The notes under the pieces were generated by a model that did not search any database, had not been told where the DNA came from, and worked only from the letters and a program-made list of their open reading frames with translations. A stretch of DNA of 64,000 bases from CAUPWF01 sp964367905 (lineage in GTDB: Bacteria; Bacillota; Clostridia; Lachnospirales; Lachnospiraceae), in NCBI GenBank assembly GCA_964367905.1, contig CAYIZP010000002.1, positions 1-64,000 of the forward strand, in the 5' to 3' direction. Each line of letters starts with the position of its first letter. Position 1 is the first letter of the stretch. Made by a program: the position numbers and the translations under genes. Shown piece after piece: positions 17,190 to 26,384 of the stretch.

Positions 17190-19166
17190 ATGAACAAGCT
17201 AAGAGAGTTTGTGAGTAAGTGGAATATGTCATTGCTTACAAAAGTAATGCTAATAATCTTAGATGTTGTAGTGATTAATGTGAGTTCAGTTTTGGCTTTG
17301 CTGCTTAGATTCAACTTGCAGATGTATGAGATACCAATGACATATGTTGAATCTATACAATCGATATGGTGGATAAATACCATAGGTACAATAGTGATTT
17401 TTGCATTTTTTCGATTGTATACAAGTCTATGGAGATATGCAAGTATAAAAGAGTTAATCTACATCGGTCAAAGTTGTATTGGATCCACATTGATGTGTGC
17501 TGGATTATTTTATGGGCTATATAAACCAATTTTCAGAAGCTATTTTATTCTATATCCTCTGATATTATTTTTACTGACTTGCGCAAGTCGATTTACCTAT
17601 CGATTAGCAAGATTGGTGTATCGGGGGAAAGTACATGGACAACATATGAGGCATACCATGATTATTGGTGCAGGAGAAGCATGCAATGTGGTCATGAAGG
17701 AATTGGAACTAAGTACCATGTTGGATGCTAGAATTTACTGTGTCATTGACGATGATGTGAGAAAACACGGCACATACATCCATGGGGTTAAGATTATTGG
17801 AGGTCGTGACAAAATCTTAGAGTCAGCTCATAGGTTTGGCATCTCGGAGATTATCATAGCAATTCCAAGTGTAGGAAAACAAGAATTATCAAAACTTGTT
17901 GAGATTTGCCAACAGGTTCCACAATGTGAGATAAAAATTCTTCCAGGTGTCTATCAATTAGTAACTGGTGATGTTAGCGTTTCGAAAATTCGAAATGTGC
18001 AAATTGAAGATTTGCTTGGTAGAGAAGTGGTAGATATTACCACAGAAAAAGTTGGACGTTATATTTCTGGTAAAGTCGTAATGGTTACTGGAGGTGGAGG
18101 AAGTATCGGAAGTGAACTCTCTCGACAAATTGCGGCAAATGGTGTTCGTCGGTTAATTATTTTTGATATTTACGAAAACAATGCATATGAAATTCAGCAA
18201 GAACTTAAACGCAAGTATGAAAACCTGGATTTGGTTGTCCTAATCGGCTCTGTTCGGAATGGAAGAAAGTTAAATGATGTTTTTCGAAAATACCGTCCGA
18301 ATATTGTGTTTCATGCCGCAGCACATAAACATGTACCTCTTATGGAATATAGTCCGAATGAGGCAGTGAAGAATAATGTGTTTGGAACTTACAAGACAGC
18401 GCTTGCAGCGGATAAGTTCGGGGTGGAGAAATTTGTCTTAATCTCTACAGATAAGGCGGTGAATCCTACGAACGTAATGGGTGCAACGAAGAGAATCTGT
18501 GAGATGATTATTCAAGTGTTTAGTAAACGGTCCAAGACAGATTATGTAGCTGTTCGCTTTGGAAATGTCCTTGGAAGTAATGGAAGTGTAATTCCGCTAT
18601 TTAAAAAGCAATTAGAGCAAGGTGGTCCGATTACAGTCACACACCCTGATATCATACGATATTTTATGACCATACCAGAGGCGGTTTCTCTTGTATTGCA
18701 AGCTGGTGCAAATGCCAAGGGTGGGGATATCTTTGTACTTGATATGGGTGAACCAGTAAAAATTGTTGACTTAGCCAAGAATCTAATAAAACTATCTGGA
18801 TATACAGAAGGTACGGATATAGAAATTCAATATACTGGATTAAGACCTGGTGAAAAATTATATGAAGAATTACTGATGTCAGAAGAAGGTTTGGAAAATA
18901 CTGAAAATCAACAGATATACATTGGGAAACCAATAGAGTTTCAGGAAGAAGAGTTTTTACAAGATTTAGAAAAACTTTACCAAGAAGCATATTCAGAAAA
19001 TCCACATATGAAAGAGATTGTTCATAAGATTGTGCCTACTTATAAGTTGCGAGAAGAAGATAAAATCTGGGAAACTGGGATTGATAAAAATTGGGAGGAA
19101 GTATTTGCAGATGAAAATTCGGAATTGCCAAGTGACTTCTTCAGACATAGCGACACAAATGAGTAA
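17190..19166 (+). CDS. Membrane UDP-sugar 4,6-dehydratase, PglF/WbpM/CapD family
   Basis: A 658-residue protein with four N-terminal membrane segments (about 18-140), a CoA-binding-like Rossmann domain (MIIGAGEACN) and a C-terminal extended SDR domain with TGGGGSIGSE. The catalytic region reads STDKAVNPTNVMGATK: methionine in place of the SDR tyrosine, as in WbpM and PglF. It likely makes UDP-4-keto-6-deoxy-GlcNAc from UDP-GlcNAc. GAGGG at 17177 selects the ATG at 17190; the upstream TTG frame is rejected. It overlaps the regulatory region of the LCP stop and is part of the same operon. Confidence 0.9.
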   Translation: MNKLREFVSKWNMSLLTKVMLIILDVVVINVSSVLALLLRFNLQMYEIPMTYVESIQSIWWINTIGTIVIFAFFRLYTSLWRYASIKELIYIGQSCIGSTLMCAGLFYGLYKPIFRSYFILYPLILFLLTCASRFTYRLARLVYRGKVHGQHMRHTMIIGAGEACNVVMKELELSTMLDARIYCVIDDDVRKHGTYIHGVKIIGGRDKILESAHRFGISEIIIAIPSVGKQELSKLVEICQQVPQCEIKILPGVYQLVTGDVSVSKIRNVQIEDLLGREVVDITTEKVGRYISGKVVMVTGGGGSIGSELSRQIAANGVRRLIIFDIYENNAYEIQQELKRKYENLDLVVLIGSVRNGRKLNDVFRKYRPNIVFHAAAHKHVPLMEYSPNEAVKNNVFGTYKTALAADKFGVEKFVLISTDKAVNPTNVMGATKRICEMIIQVFSKRSKTDYVAVRFGNVLGSNGSVIPLFKKQLEQGGPITVTHPDIIRYFMTIPEAVSLVLQAGANAKGGDIFVLDMGEPVKIVDLAKNLIKLSGYTEGTDIEIQYTGLRPGEKLYEELLMSEEGLENTENQQIYIGKPIEFQEEEFLQDLEKLYQEAYSENPHMKEIVHKIVPTYKLREEDKIWETGIDKNWEEVFADENSELPSDFFRHSDTNE

Positions 19167-19189
19167 TAGATGAAATGAGGTGTTACCAT

Positions 19190-19783
19190 ATGATTGTGTA
19201 TGTAAAATATTTAAAGAGAATATTAGATTTTTTGATGAGTGTAGTGGGAGCAATTGTTTTGTTCCCTCTATATTTCATAATAGCAATGATTATTAAGTTG
19301 ACATCCCCAGGTCCGATTTTGTTTAAGCAAAAGCGTGTGGGGATTAACTATAGTTTTTTTATGATTTATAAGTTTCGGACTATGCGTATTGATACACCAA
19401 AAGACATGCCGACGCATATGCTAGAGAACCCAGACCAATATATCACTTCGATTGGAAAGTTTTTACGCAAAACGAGTTTAGATGAATTACCACAATTGTT
19501 TAATATTATAAAAGGAGATATGGCGATTGTAGGTCCTAGGCCAGCATTATGGAATCAAGATGATTTGATGGAGCTTCGGGTGAAAAATGGCTCATCTAAG
19601 GTTCGACCAGGATTGACGGGATTAGCACAGATTAGTGGCAGAGATGAGTTGGAAATCGCTATTAAGGCTGACTTAGATGGGCAGTATGCAAGCAATATAA
19701 GAATGTTCGAGGATGTCCGTTTATTTTTTGCAACTTTTATTAGTGTGCTAAGAAGTGATGGAGTTAAGGAAGGAAAGGCGTAG
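19190..19783 (+). CDS. Undecaprenyl-phosphate sugar phosphotransferase (priming transferase)
   Basis: A 197-residue protein of the PglC/EpsL small monotopic family, which puts the first sugar phosphate on undecaprenyl phosphate. It has one hydrophobic segment (about 14-36), then FKQKRVGINYSFFMIYKFRTM, the catalytic SLDELPQL and GDMAIVGPRPALW. It lacks the multi-spanning N-terminal half of WcaJ. GAGGTG 7 nt upstream selects the ATG at 19190 over 19175. The likely substrate is the UDP-sugar made by the gene before it. Confidence 0.92.
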   Translation: MIVYVKYLKRILDFLMSVVGAIVLFPLYFIIAMIIKLTSPGPILFKQKRVGINYSFFMIYKFRTMRIDTPKDMPTHMLENPDQYITSIGKFLRKTSLDELPQLFNIIKGDMAIVGPRPALWNQDDLMELRVKNGSSKVRPGLTGLAQISGRDELEIAIKADLDGQYASNIRMFEDVRLFFATFISVLRSDGVKEGKA

Positions 19784-19785
19784 AG

Positions 19786-20979
19786 ATGAAGATATTAATT
19801 ATTTCTCAATATTTCTTTCCTGAAAATTTTCGTGTTAATCATTTAGCAAAAGAATTAAAAGAGCGCGGAAATGAGGTTACGGTTCTTACTGGTTATCCAC
19901 AGTATCCGTACGGGAAGATATATCAAGGATATGGTTTTCGGATACCATATGAAAAACAATGGAATGGTGTAACAATTGAGCGTGTAAAAATGACACCACG
20001 CGGAAAAACTCCTTTTGGATTATTACAAAATTGCATCAGTTTTGTAAGAGAGGGAAATAAGTGGGTTAAAAAATGCAAGGAAAAATATGATGCCATTTAT
20101 GTGTTCGAAGTTTCGCCGGTTACCGTTGGTTTACCAGCTGTTTCATATTATCAGAAATTTGGCACACCAGTATTCTTTAATGTACAGGATTTGTGGCCAG
20201 AAAATGTAGAACATATATTGGGGATAAAGAATAAATTAGTACTTGGATTTATTGATAAGATAGTGGATAAAATTTATAATAATAGTTTTCGGATTCTTTG
20301 TTCATCAACAAGTTTTGTAGAGCACATAGCGAAACGAGGAGTGGAAAAAAAGAAATTAGTCTATTGGCCACAGTTTTGTGACAAACCAAATCCAAGTAAG
20401 ATGAATAAGCCAGAAGTATATTCGGAAGATACATTTAATATTGTATATGCAGGAAATCTTGGAAAAGCGCAAGGGTTGGATTTGTTGATTGAATCTATAT
20501 CGCAATTAAAGCAGGATAATATTAAGTGTTTTTTTATTGGTGATGGTCGAATGAGAACTGAACTCGAAGAAAAGGTTCATGCATTGAACTTAGAGGATAA
20601 GGTCTTTTTTATTGGAGCCGTTTCGGTAGAAAAGGCAAATGAATACGTGTATTTTGCCGATTCAGCATATATTTCACTTGTTGATAATTTCATTATGGAT
20701 ATGACGATTCCAGCGAAATTGCAAACTTATCTTGCCTGTGGCACCCCGATTATAGGTGCGGTAAGTGGGGAATGTGAAGAGATTATACAAGGCGCAGAGT
20801 GCGGGATTGTAGTGGATAAAAACATCAATGCACTTACAGATGGAATTCAGCGAATGACGGAGATGAGTTATGATCAAAAAGAATTATTGAGGAAAAATGC
20901 GAATCTATATTTTGATAAAAACTTTGATAAAGACAAGTTGATAGGTGAGTTAGAGCAGATGATGAGAGAAAGCAGATAA
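19786..20979 (+). CDS. Glycosyltransferase family 4, WbuB-like
   Basis: A 397-residue GT-B transferase. The N-terminus MKILIISQYFFPENFRVNHLA and the GYPQYPYGKIYQGYG motif match WbuB-type enzymes, which in E. coli O26 and similar loci transfer L-FucNAc. Conserved donor-site elements include VYAGNLGKAQGLD and an acidic EE pair near residue 335. It starts 2 nt after the priming transferase and directly precedes the three genes for UDP-L-FucNAc, which supports FucNAc as donor (inferred). Confidence 0.85.
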   Translation: MKILIISQYFFPENFRVNHLAKELKERGNEVTVLTGYPQYPYGKIYQGYGFRIPYEKQWNGVTIERVKMTPRGKTPFGLLQNCISFVREGNKWVKKCKEKYDAIYVFEVSPVTVGLPAVSYYQKFGTPVFFNVQDLWPENVEHILGIKNKLVLGFIDKIVDKIYNNSFRILCSSTSFVEHIAKRGVEKKKLVYWPQFCDKPNPSKMNKPEVYSEDTFNIVYAGNLGKAQGLDLLIESISQLKQDNIKCFFIGDGRMRTELEEKVHALNLEDKVFFIGAVSVEKANEYVYFADSAYISLVDNFIMDMTIPAKLQTYLACGTPIIGAVSGECEEIIQGAECGIVVDKNINALTDGIQRMTEMSYDQKELLRKNANLYFDKNFDKDKLIGELEQMMRESR

Positions 20980-20991
20980 ATGGAGGATACA

Positions 20992-22032
20992 ATGTTCAAG
21001 GATAAAATATTATTAATCACAGGGGGTACAGGTTCTTTTGGTAATGCAGTATTGAATCGTTTTTTGAAAACAGATATTGCTGAAATTCGTATTTTCTCTA
21101 GAGATGAAAAGAAGCAAGATGATATGCGACATGAGTTTCAACAGAAGATGCCAGAGGTGGCTCATAAAATAAAATTCTATATTGGAGATGTGAGAGATAT
21201 AAACTCTATTAATAATGCAATGCATGGAGTAGATTATATTTATCATGCGGCGGCATTGAAACAAGTCCCATCTTGTGAATTCTTTCCAATCGAGGCAGTG
21301 AAGACGAATGTTTTGGGGACAGAGAATGTATTAATATCAGCAATTAACAATGGGGTAAAGAGTATTGTATGCTTGTCAACAGATAAAGCAGCATATTCTG
21401 TAAATGCAATGGGAACATCGAAGGCGATGATGGAGAAGGTAATTGTTGCAAAATCTAGGACAATTTCAGAAGAGAAAACGAAAATTTGTTGTACAAGATA
21501 TGGGAATGTAATGTGTTCACGTGGATCAGTGATTCCACTTTGGATAGAACAGATAAAATCGGGAAAACAGATTACGATTACAGAACCCTCTATGACGAGG
21601 TTTATCATGAGTTTAGACGAAGCAGTAGATTTAGTTCTTTTTGCATTTGAACATGGAAACACTGGAGATATCATGGTACAAAAGGCACCAGCATGCACGA
21701 TTGAAGTCCTGGCTCAAGCAGTAAAAGAACTATTTTCTTCGAAAGATGAGATTAAGGTGATTGGAATTCGACACGGCGAAAAGATGTATGAAACACTTTT
21801 GACCAACGAAGAATGTGCCAATGCAATCGATTTGGGTGACTTCTATCAAGTACCTTGTGATAAGAGAGACTTAAACTACGATAAATTCTTCAAAGATGGT
21901 AATATCGAGAGAAATAAATTGTCAGAATTTAATTCTAATAACACAGATCTTCTCACAGTAGAAGAAGTGAAAGAGAAATTGCTAACATTAGAGTATATCA
22001 GAAATGAAGTGGCTGCCTGGGAGGAGAATTAG
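20992..22032 (+). CDS. capE: UDP-GlcNAc 4,6-dehydratase/5-epimerase, CapE/FnlA type
   Basis: First enzyme of UDP-L-FucNAc synthesis in S. aureus serotype 5/8 capsules. The 346-residue extended SDR has TGGTGSFGNA, the STDKAAYSVNAMGTSK catalytic region (again methionine at the SDR tyrosine position) and RYGNVMCSRGSV. CapE is about 342 residues. GGAGG at 20982-20986 selects the ATG at 20992 over 20980. The next two genes encode the other two pathway steps. Confidence 0.9.
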   Translation: MFKDKILLITGGTGSFGNAVLNRFLKTDIAEIRIFSRDEKKQDDMRHEFQQKMPEVAHKIKFYIGDVRDINSINNAMHGVDYIYHAAALKQVPSCEFFPIEAVKTNVLGTENVLISAINNGVKSIVCLSTDKAAYSVNAMGTSKAMMEKVIVAKSRTISEEKTKICCTRYGNVMCSRGSVIPLWIEQIKSGKQITITEPSMTRFIMSLDEAVDLVLFAFEHGNTGDIMVQKAPACTIEVLAQAVKELFSSKDEIKVIGIRHGEKMYETLLTNEECANAIDLGDFYQVPCDKRDLNYDKFFKDGNIERNKLSEFNSNNTDLLTVEEVKEKLLTLEYIRNEVAAWEEN

Positions 22033-23175
22033 ATGAAGATACTCATTACAGGAGCAAATGGATTTGTTGGTAAGAATCTGGTTGCACAATTGGTGAACAT
22101 AAAAATGGGCAAGGCAAGCAACTACGCAATAGATTCTAATATCGAATTGATGTTATATGACCTAGATAGCGATCCTTCTCTATTAGATGGATATACAAGA
22201 GAGTGTGATTTTGTCTTTCATTTGGCAGGAGTAAATCGCCCGGAGAATCCAGAGGAGTTTATGGAGGGTAACTTTGGTTTTACTACAGTCTTATTGGATA
22301 AGTTGAAAGTATATAACAACAAGGCGCCTATTTTGATTACATCCAGCATTCAGTCAGAATTGGACAATCCTTATGGTAGATCTAAAAAGGCAGGAGAGGA
22401 TGTTTTGTTCCAGTATAGCAAAGAAACAGGAGCAAAGGTTCTGGTATATCGTTTGCCGAATGTGTTTGGAAAATGGTGTCGACCAAATTATAACAGTGCA
22501 GTTGCGACTTTCTGTAACAATATTGCAAATGGAATGGACATTACAATCAATGATCCTAGTGTTAATATGCAACTGGTATATATTGACGATGTAGTAGATG
22601 AGTTTATTTCAACTCTGACTGAAGATGAACATATAGAAGGTAAGTTTTGCTTTATACCTACTGTACACAAAGTACGTTTAGGAGAAATTGTAGACTTGAT
22701 TTATTCATTTAAGAAAAGTAGAAAAAGTTTATATGTGCCTAATATGGGGAGAGCATTTGAAAAGGCATTATATAGTACCTATTTGAGCTATTTGCCAAAA
22801 GATGAGTTTAGTTATCCATTAAAGATGAATGTAGACGAGAGGGGCTCCTTCACGGAAATCATTCGTACAGAGGAGAGAGGACAGTTTTCAGTAAACATCT
22901 CTAAGCCTCATATTACAAAAGGAAACCATTGGCATAATACAAAAAATGAAAAATTTGTTGTAGTGTCGGGGAATGCATTGATTCAATTCAAGAAAATAGG
23001 GACAGATGAGGTGATTGATTATCCTGTGAGTGGAGACAAAATAGAAGTGGTAGATATTCCGACGGGGTACACCCATAATATTATTAATACGGGGGATACA
23101 GATTTGATTACATTTATGTGGTGTAATGAATGCTTTGATCCAAACAAACCAGACACATATTTTGAGGAGGTATAG
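22033..23175 (+). CDS. capF: Bifunctional reductase/epimerase, CapF/FnlB type
   Basis: CapF is a two-domain enzyme: an N-terminal SDR reductase and a C-terminal cupin that epimerises C-3. Both are visible in the 380 residues: the NAD(P) motif ITGANGFVGKNL at the start, and a cupin from about residue 255 with FSVNISKPHITKGNHWH and GYTHNIINTG. The cupin histidines that bind zinc are present. The ATG directly follows the capE stop codon, which suggests translational coupling. Confidence 0.92.
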   Translation: MKILITGANGFVGKNLVAQLVNIKMGKASNYAIDSNIELMLYDLDSDPSLLDGYTRECDFVFHLAGVNRPENPEEFMEGNFGFTTVLLDKLKVYNNKAPILITSSIQSELDNPYGRSKKAGEDVLFQYSKETGAKVLVYRLPNVFGKWCRPNYNSAVATFCNNIANGMDITINDPSVNMQLVYIDDVVDEFISTLTEDEHIEGKFCFIPTVHKVRLGEIVDLIYSFKKSRKSLYVPNMGRAFEKALYSTYLSYLPKDEFSYPLKMNVDERGSFTEIIRTEERGQFSVNISKPHITKGNHWHNTKNEKFVVVSGNALIQFKKIGTDEVIDYPVSGDKIEVVDIPTGYTHNIINTGDTDLITFMWCNECFDPNKPDTYFEEV

Positions 23176-23180
23176 GATAG

Positions 23181-24323
23181 ATGGGCAAATTAAAATTAAT
23201 GACTGTCATTGGGACAAGACCAGAAATCATTCGTCTTTCGGCTACGATTAAAAAATGTGATACTTATTTTGACCAGATTTTAGTTCATACTGGACAGAAT
23301 TACGATTATGAATTGAATCAAGTGTTTTTTGATGATTTGGGTCTTAGAGAACCGAATTTTTATCTGAATGCAGTGGGAGAAGACCTAGGGGAGACTATAG
23401 GAAATATCATTGCAAAGTCTTATAAATTATTAGTGGAGCAAAAACCAGATGCACTACTAATCTTAGGGGATACGAATTCTTGCTTATGTGCAATCTCGGC
23501 CAAGAGACTACATATTCCAATTTTCCATATGGAAGCGGGGAATCGATGTTTCGATGAATGTTTGCCAGAAGAGACGAATCGTAGAATTGTGGATCACATA
23601 GCAGACGTAAACCTATGTTATAGTGAACATGCGAGACGTTATTTGAATTACGAAGGAACAGCAAAGGAAAGAACTTATGTAACTGGATCCCCTATGTCTG
23701 AAGTTTTACACAATAATTTAGAGCAGATTAAAGAGTCAAATATTTTAAAAAAATTAAACTTAGTCAAAGGGAAATATATTCTCTTATCAGCACACCGCGA
23801 AGAAAATATTGACAATGAAGAGAATTTTATGAGCTTGATGAATGCAGTCAATGCCATGGCAGAACAATATGATATGCCAATCCTATATTCTTGTCATCCG
23901 AGAAGTGCGAATCTGATTCAGAAGCGGGGATTTGTATTTGATAAAAGAGTGATTCAAAATAAACCGTTAGGATTCCATGATTATAATCATTTGCAGATGA
24001 ATGCATTTGCAGTGGTATCTGATAGTGGAACCTTACCAGAGGAAAGCAGCTATTTTTTGTCAGTAGATGAACCATTCCCAGCAGTGTGTATTCGAACATC
24101 TACGGAGAGACCAGAGGCGTTGGATAAGGGGAATTTTGTTCTCGCAGGAATCACTACAGAGCAAGTTCTACAGGCGGTAGATGTGGCAGTAAGTATGAAT
24201 GAAAATGGAGATTATGGAATACCGACTCCAGATTATGTAGAAGAAAATGTGTCGACAAAAGTTGTGAAAATTATTCAGTCCTATACTGGAGTCGTGGATA
24301 AAATGGTTTGGAGAAAGAGCTAG
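23181..24323 (+). CDS. capG: UDP-N-acetylglucosamine 2-epimerase family, CapG/FnlC type
   Basis: Final 2-epimerisation to UDP-L-FucNAc. The 380-residue enzyme shows VIGTRPEIIRL, GDTNSCL, HMEAGNRCFDECLPEE, LLSAHREENID and SDSGTLPEES, the signature segments of the WecB/CapG fold. GAGGAGG lies 10 nt before the ATG. It is the last gene of the cluster; its stop shares the bases CTAG with the stop of the convergent response regulator. Confidence 0.92.
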   Translation: MGKLKLMTVIGTRPEIIRLSATIKKCDTYFDQILVHTGQNYDYELNQVFFDDLGLREPNFYLNAVGEDLGETIGNIIAKSYKLLVEQKPDALLILGDTNSCLCAISAKRLHIPIFHMEAGNRCFDECLPEETNRRIVDHIADVNLCYSEHARRYLNYEGTAKERTYVTGSPMSEVLHNNLEQIKESNILKKLNLVKGKYILLSAHREENIDNEENFMSLMNAVNAMAEQYDMPILYSCHPRSANLIQKRGFVFDKRVIQNKPLGFHDYNHLQMNAFAVVSDSGTLPEESSYFLSVDEPFPAVCIRTSTERPEALDKGNFVLAGITTEQVLQAVDVAVSMNENGDYGIPTPDYVEENVSTKVVKIIQSYTGVVDKMVWRKS

Positions 24324-25021
24324 CGGTTATTCAACCGATAGCCTGCACCCCATACAGTTTCAATGAGAGATGGCCTTTTGGGGTCATCTTCTATTTTTTC
24401 ACGAATTCGATTGATGTGAACTGTTACAGTTGCGTTATCTCCAGTGTAATCATAACCCCATATCTTTTCAAATAATTGGTCTTTTGAGAAGACCAAGTTT
24501 GGATTCTGGGCTAAAAAGAGCAAGAGGTTGAATTCCCGATTGCTCAAGTGAATTTCTTCGCCTTTTTTTCTTACCACCCAACTTTTTGAATTGATTTCTA
24601 TATTCCCCAAGGTAATAATCGAATCATCCGTACAAGACTGTTCATTATGGGAAGTAAGTCTTTGATAGCGTGATAGATGAGACTTTACTCTTGCAATCAG
24701 TTCAGCAGGGTCAAATGGCTTTGTGATAAAATCATCAGCCCCTAGTCCAAGTCCACGGATTTTATCGCTAGAATCAGTTCTTGCAGTTACCATAAGAATT
24801 GGAATATCTACTAAGTCACGCACTTCCCGACAGATATCATAGCCATTTCTAGAAGGGAGCATGATGTCGAGGAGAATCAGGTCATAAGAATTTTCTTTTA
24901 TCTTCTCGAGGGCTTTGTTCCCATCCTTGGCCATTTCTACTTCGTATCCATTTATCTCCAAATAGTCTTTTTCCAACATTGCAATTTCTGCATCGTCTTC
25001 GACAATCAAAATCTTTTCCAT
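24320..25021 (-). CDS. OmpR-family response regulator
   Basis: A 233-residue two-domain regulator: receiver domain (residues 1-120) with acidic pair D9-D10, phosphoacceptor D52 and late lysine in FITKPFDPAEL, then a winged-helix output domain (about 135-231) with LSNREFNLLLFLAQNP and VHINRIREKIEDDP. It resembles the VanR/YkoG type. It lies 4 nt after the histidine kinase gene on the same strand. The probable target is the divergent efflux operon, whose promoter has tandem 11-bp repeats. Confidence 0.93.
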   Translation of the reverse strand: MEKILIVEDDAEIAMLEKDYLEINGYEVEMAKDGNKALEKIKENSYDLILLDIMLPSRNGYDICREVRDLVDIPILMVTARTDSSDKIRGLGLGADDFITKPFDPAELIARVKSHLSRYQRLTSHNEQSCTDDSIITLGNIEINSKSWVVRKKGEEIHLSNREFNLLLFLAQNPNLVFSKDQLFEKIWGYDYTGDNATVTVHINRIREKIEDDPKRPSLIETVWGAGYRLNNR

Positions 25022-25025
25022 GTTT

Positions 25026-26276
25026 TTACTTCTCCTTGTCTAATGTGTTTTTTCGAAATTTCAGACCTATGGTTAATCCATTTTCTGATTTTGCATATAC
25101 AGACCCATGATGTGCTTTCATAACATGTTTGGTAATGGAGAGACCTAATCCATTTCCGCTAGTGGCAGTGTTTTCTCTGGACTTATCAGCTCGCCAGAAA
25201 CGTTGAAACAAGAAGGGAAGGTCTTCTTCTGATACACCTTGTCCATTGTCGCTAAATTCTAAGATACAAAATTCGGCGTCTTCCTTAATTTGAATAGAAA
25301 TTTTCAGATCTTCATCGTTACAATATTTCATCGCATTTTCTGTCAGATTCTCAAGAATCCGGTGTATCTGCTCCTGATCAATCCACAATGAGATTGGATG
25401 TGCAGGGTGTTCTAATTGAAAATGGATTTCATGTTCAGGTTGCTCTTTTTTATTCTTGATGTAATTCTTTGTAAAGGATATGAATTCAGTTTCTTGAAAA
25501 TTCATAGGCATTTTCCCAAATTCAATGGTGGATAAATCAAATAGTTTTTGCAATAAAATATCCATTTCACAGGCCTTTCGATAGGCGATACTAATATATT
25601 GCTGTTGCTTCTCGACTGTGCTAGCTACACCGTCCATAATCCCCTTGAGGTAACCCCTGACAGAAGTCAGTGGGGTTCGTAGGTCATGGGAGATTCCAGC
25701 AATCATTTCAGTTCTGGCGTGTTCATAGGACGATTTTCTTTTTTCTTCTTCTTGAAGGTGTAGAAGCATTTCGTCAAAGGAGTTACATACTTCTGTATAT
25801 TCATCCTTGTTTTTGTACTGAATTAGCTGGGACCAATCTTGCTTTTTTACTCTTTTTGATGCAGAACTTAGTAGGTTGAGCGGAATCATAATCTCTCGTT
25901 TTAGCCGATTTGAGACATAGAGAGAGATTAGACATAGTATCAAGATGGTCAATAGGCTAGAGACTAAATTAATGATATTGAAAGCATTGATATTCCTAGT
26001 CTGTTCATCAATATCACGAGTTACAGTATCTCGATAGGTGTTCTTTACAACGAGCAATTCATATCCAGAATCTGCCAACTCGTCCTGCAAGGTATCTAAT
26101 TCAAGGGAGGATATGAAATCATTGGAATCTTGAAATAATTTATTTATTTCTGGAGGTCCTGGCTGTACATGGTTTGAAAAGGTACGAAGTATAACTGTGT
26201 TCACCAACATCAGCATGCTTAAGGCAGCACAGATGAAAATGGTATTGGTTAGAAAGATCTTTCGCGTGATGGTCAT
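25026..26276 (-). CDS. Membrane sensor histidine kinase
   Basis: A 416-residue kinase. Membrane segments at about 8-31 and 101-122 flank an external loop of only 70 residues, so the signal is probably sensed at or near the membrane. A HAMP linker (123-175) leads to HisKA with GISHDLRTPLTSV (H197) and an HATPase domain with N box NLTENAMKY, DNGQGVSEED, FQRFW and SGNGLGL. It pairs with the response regulator 4 nt downstream and diverges from the MacB-like efflux genes, an arrangement typical for antibiotic or peptide stress systems. Confidence 0.93.
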   Translation of the reverse strand: MTITRKIFLTNTIFICAALSMLMLVNTVILRTFSNHVQPGPPEINKLFQDSNDFISSLELDTLQDELADSGYELLVVKNTYRDTVTRDIDEQTRNINAFNIINLVSSLLTILILCLISLYVSNRLKREIMIPLNLLSSASKRVKKQDWSQLIQYKNKDEYTEVCNSFDEMLLHLQEEEKRKSSYEHARTEMIAGISHDLRTPLTSVRGYLKGIMDGVASTVEKQQQYISIAYRKACEMDILLQKLFDLSTIEFGKMPMNFQETEFISFTKNYIKNKKEQPEHEIHFQLEHPAHPISLWIDQEQIHRILENLTENAMKYCNDEDLKISIQIKEDAEFCILEFSDNGQGVSEEDLPFLFQRFWRADKSRENTATSGNGLGLSITKHVMKAHHGSVYAKSENGLTIGLKFRKNTLDKEK

Positions 26277-26292
26277 TGTATTTTCACCTTTC

Positions 26293-26358
26293 GTTTAGAA
26301 TTTGTTTAGAATTTATACTCTAAAAATTTAGGGTTACCACTTATACTCTTACTATAAT
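26293..26358 (+). promoter_or_regulatory. Tandem 11-bp repeats and -10 box before the efflux operon
   Basis: GTTTAGAATTT occurs twice head to tail (26293-26303, 26304-26314). TATAAT lies at 26353-26358, but the bases 17 bp upstream (AGGGTT) are a poor -35, which suggests an activator-dependent promoter. Direct repeats at 11-bp pitch, about 50-70 bp before the expected start point, are the usual layout for OmpR-type regulators. Confidence 0.6.
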
Positions 26359-26384
26359 AACAATAAATTGTATGGAGGTTCAAG

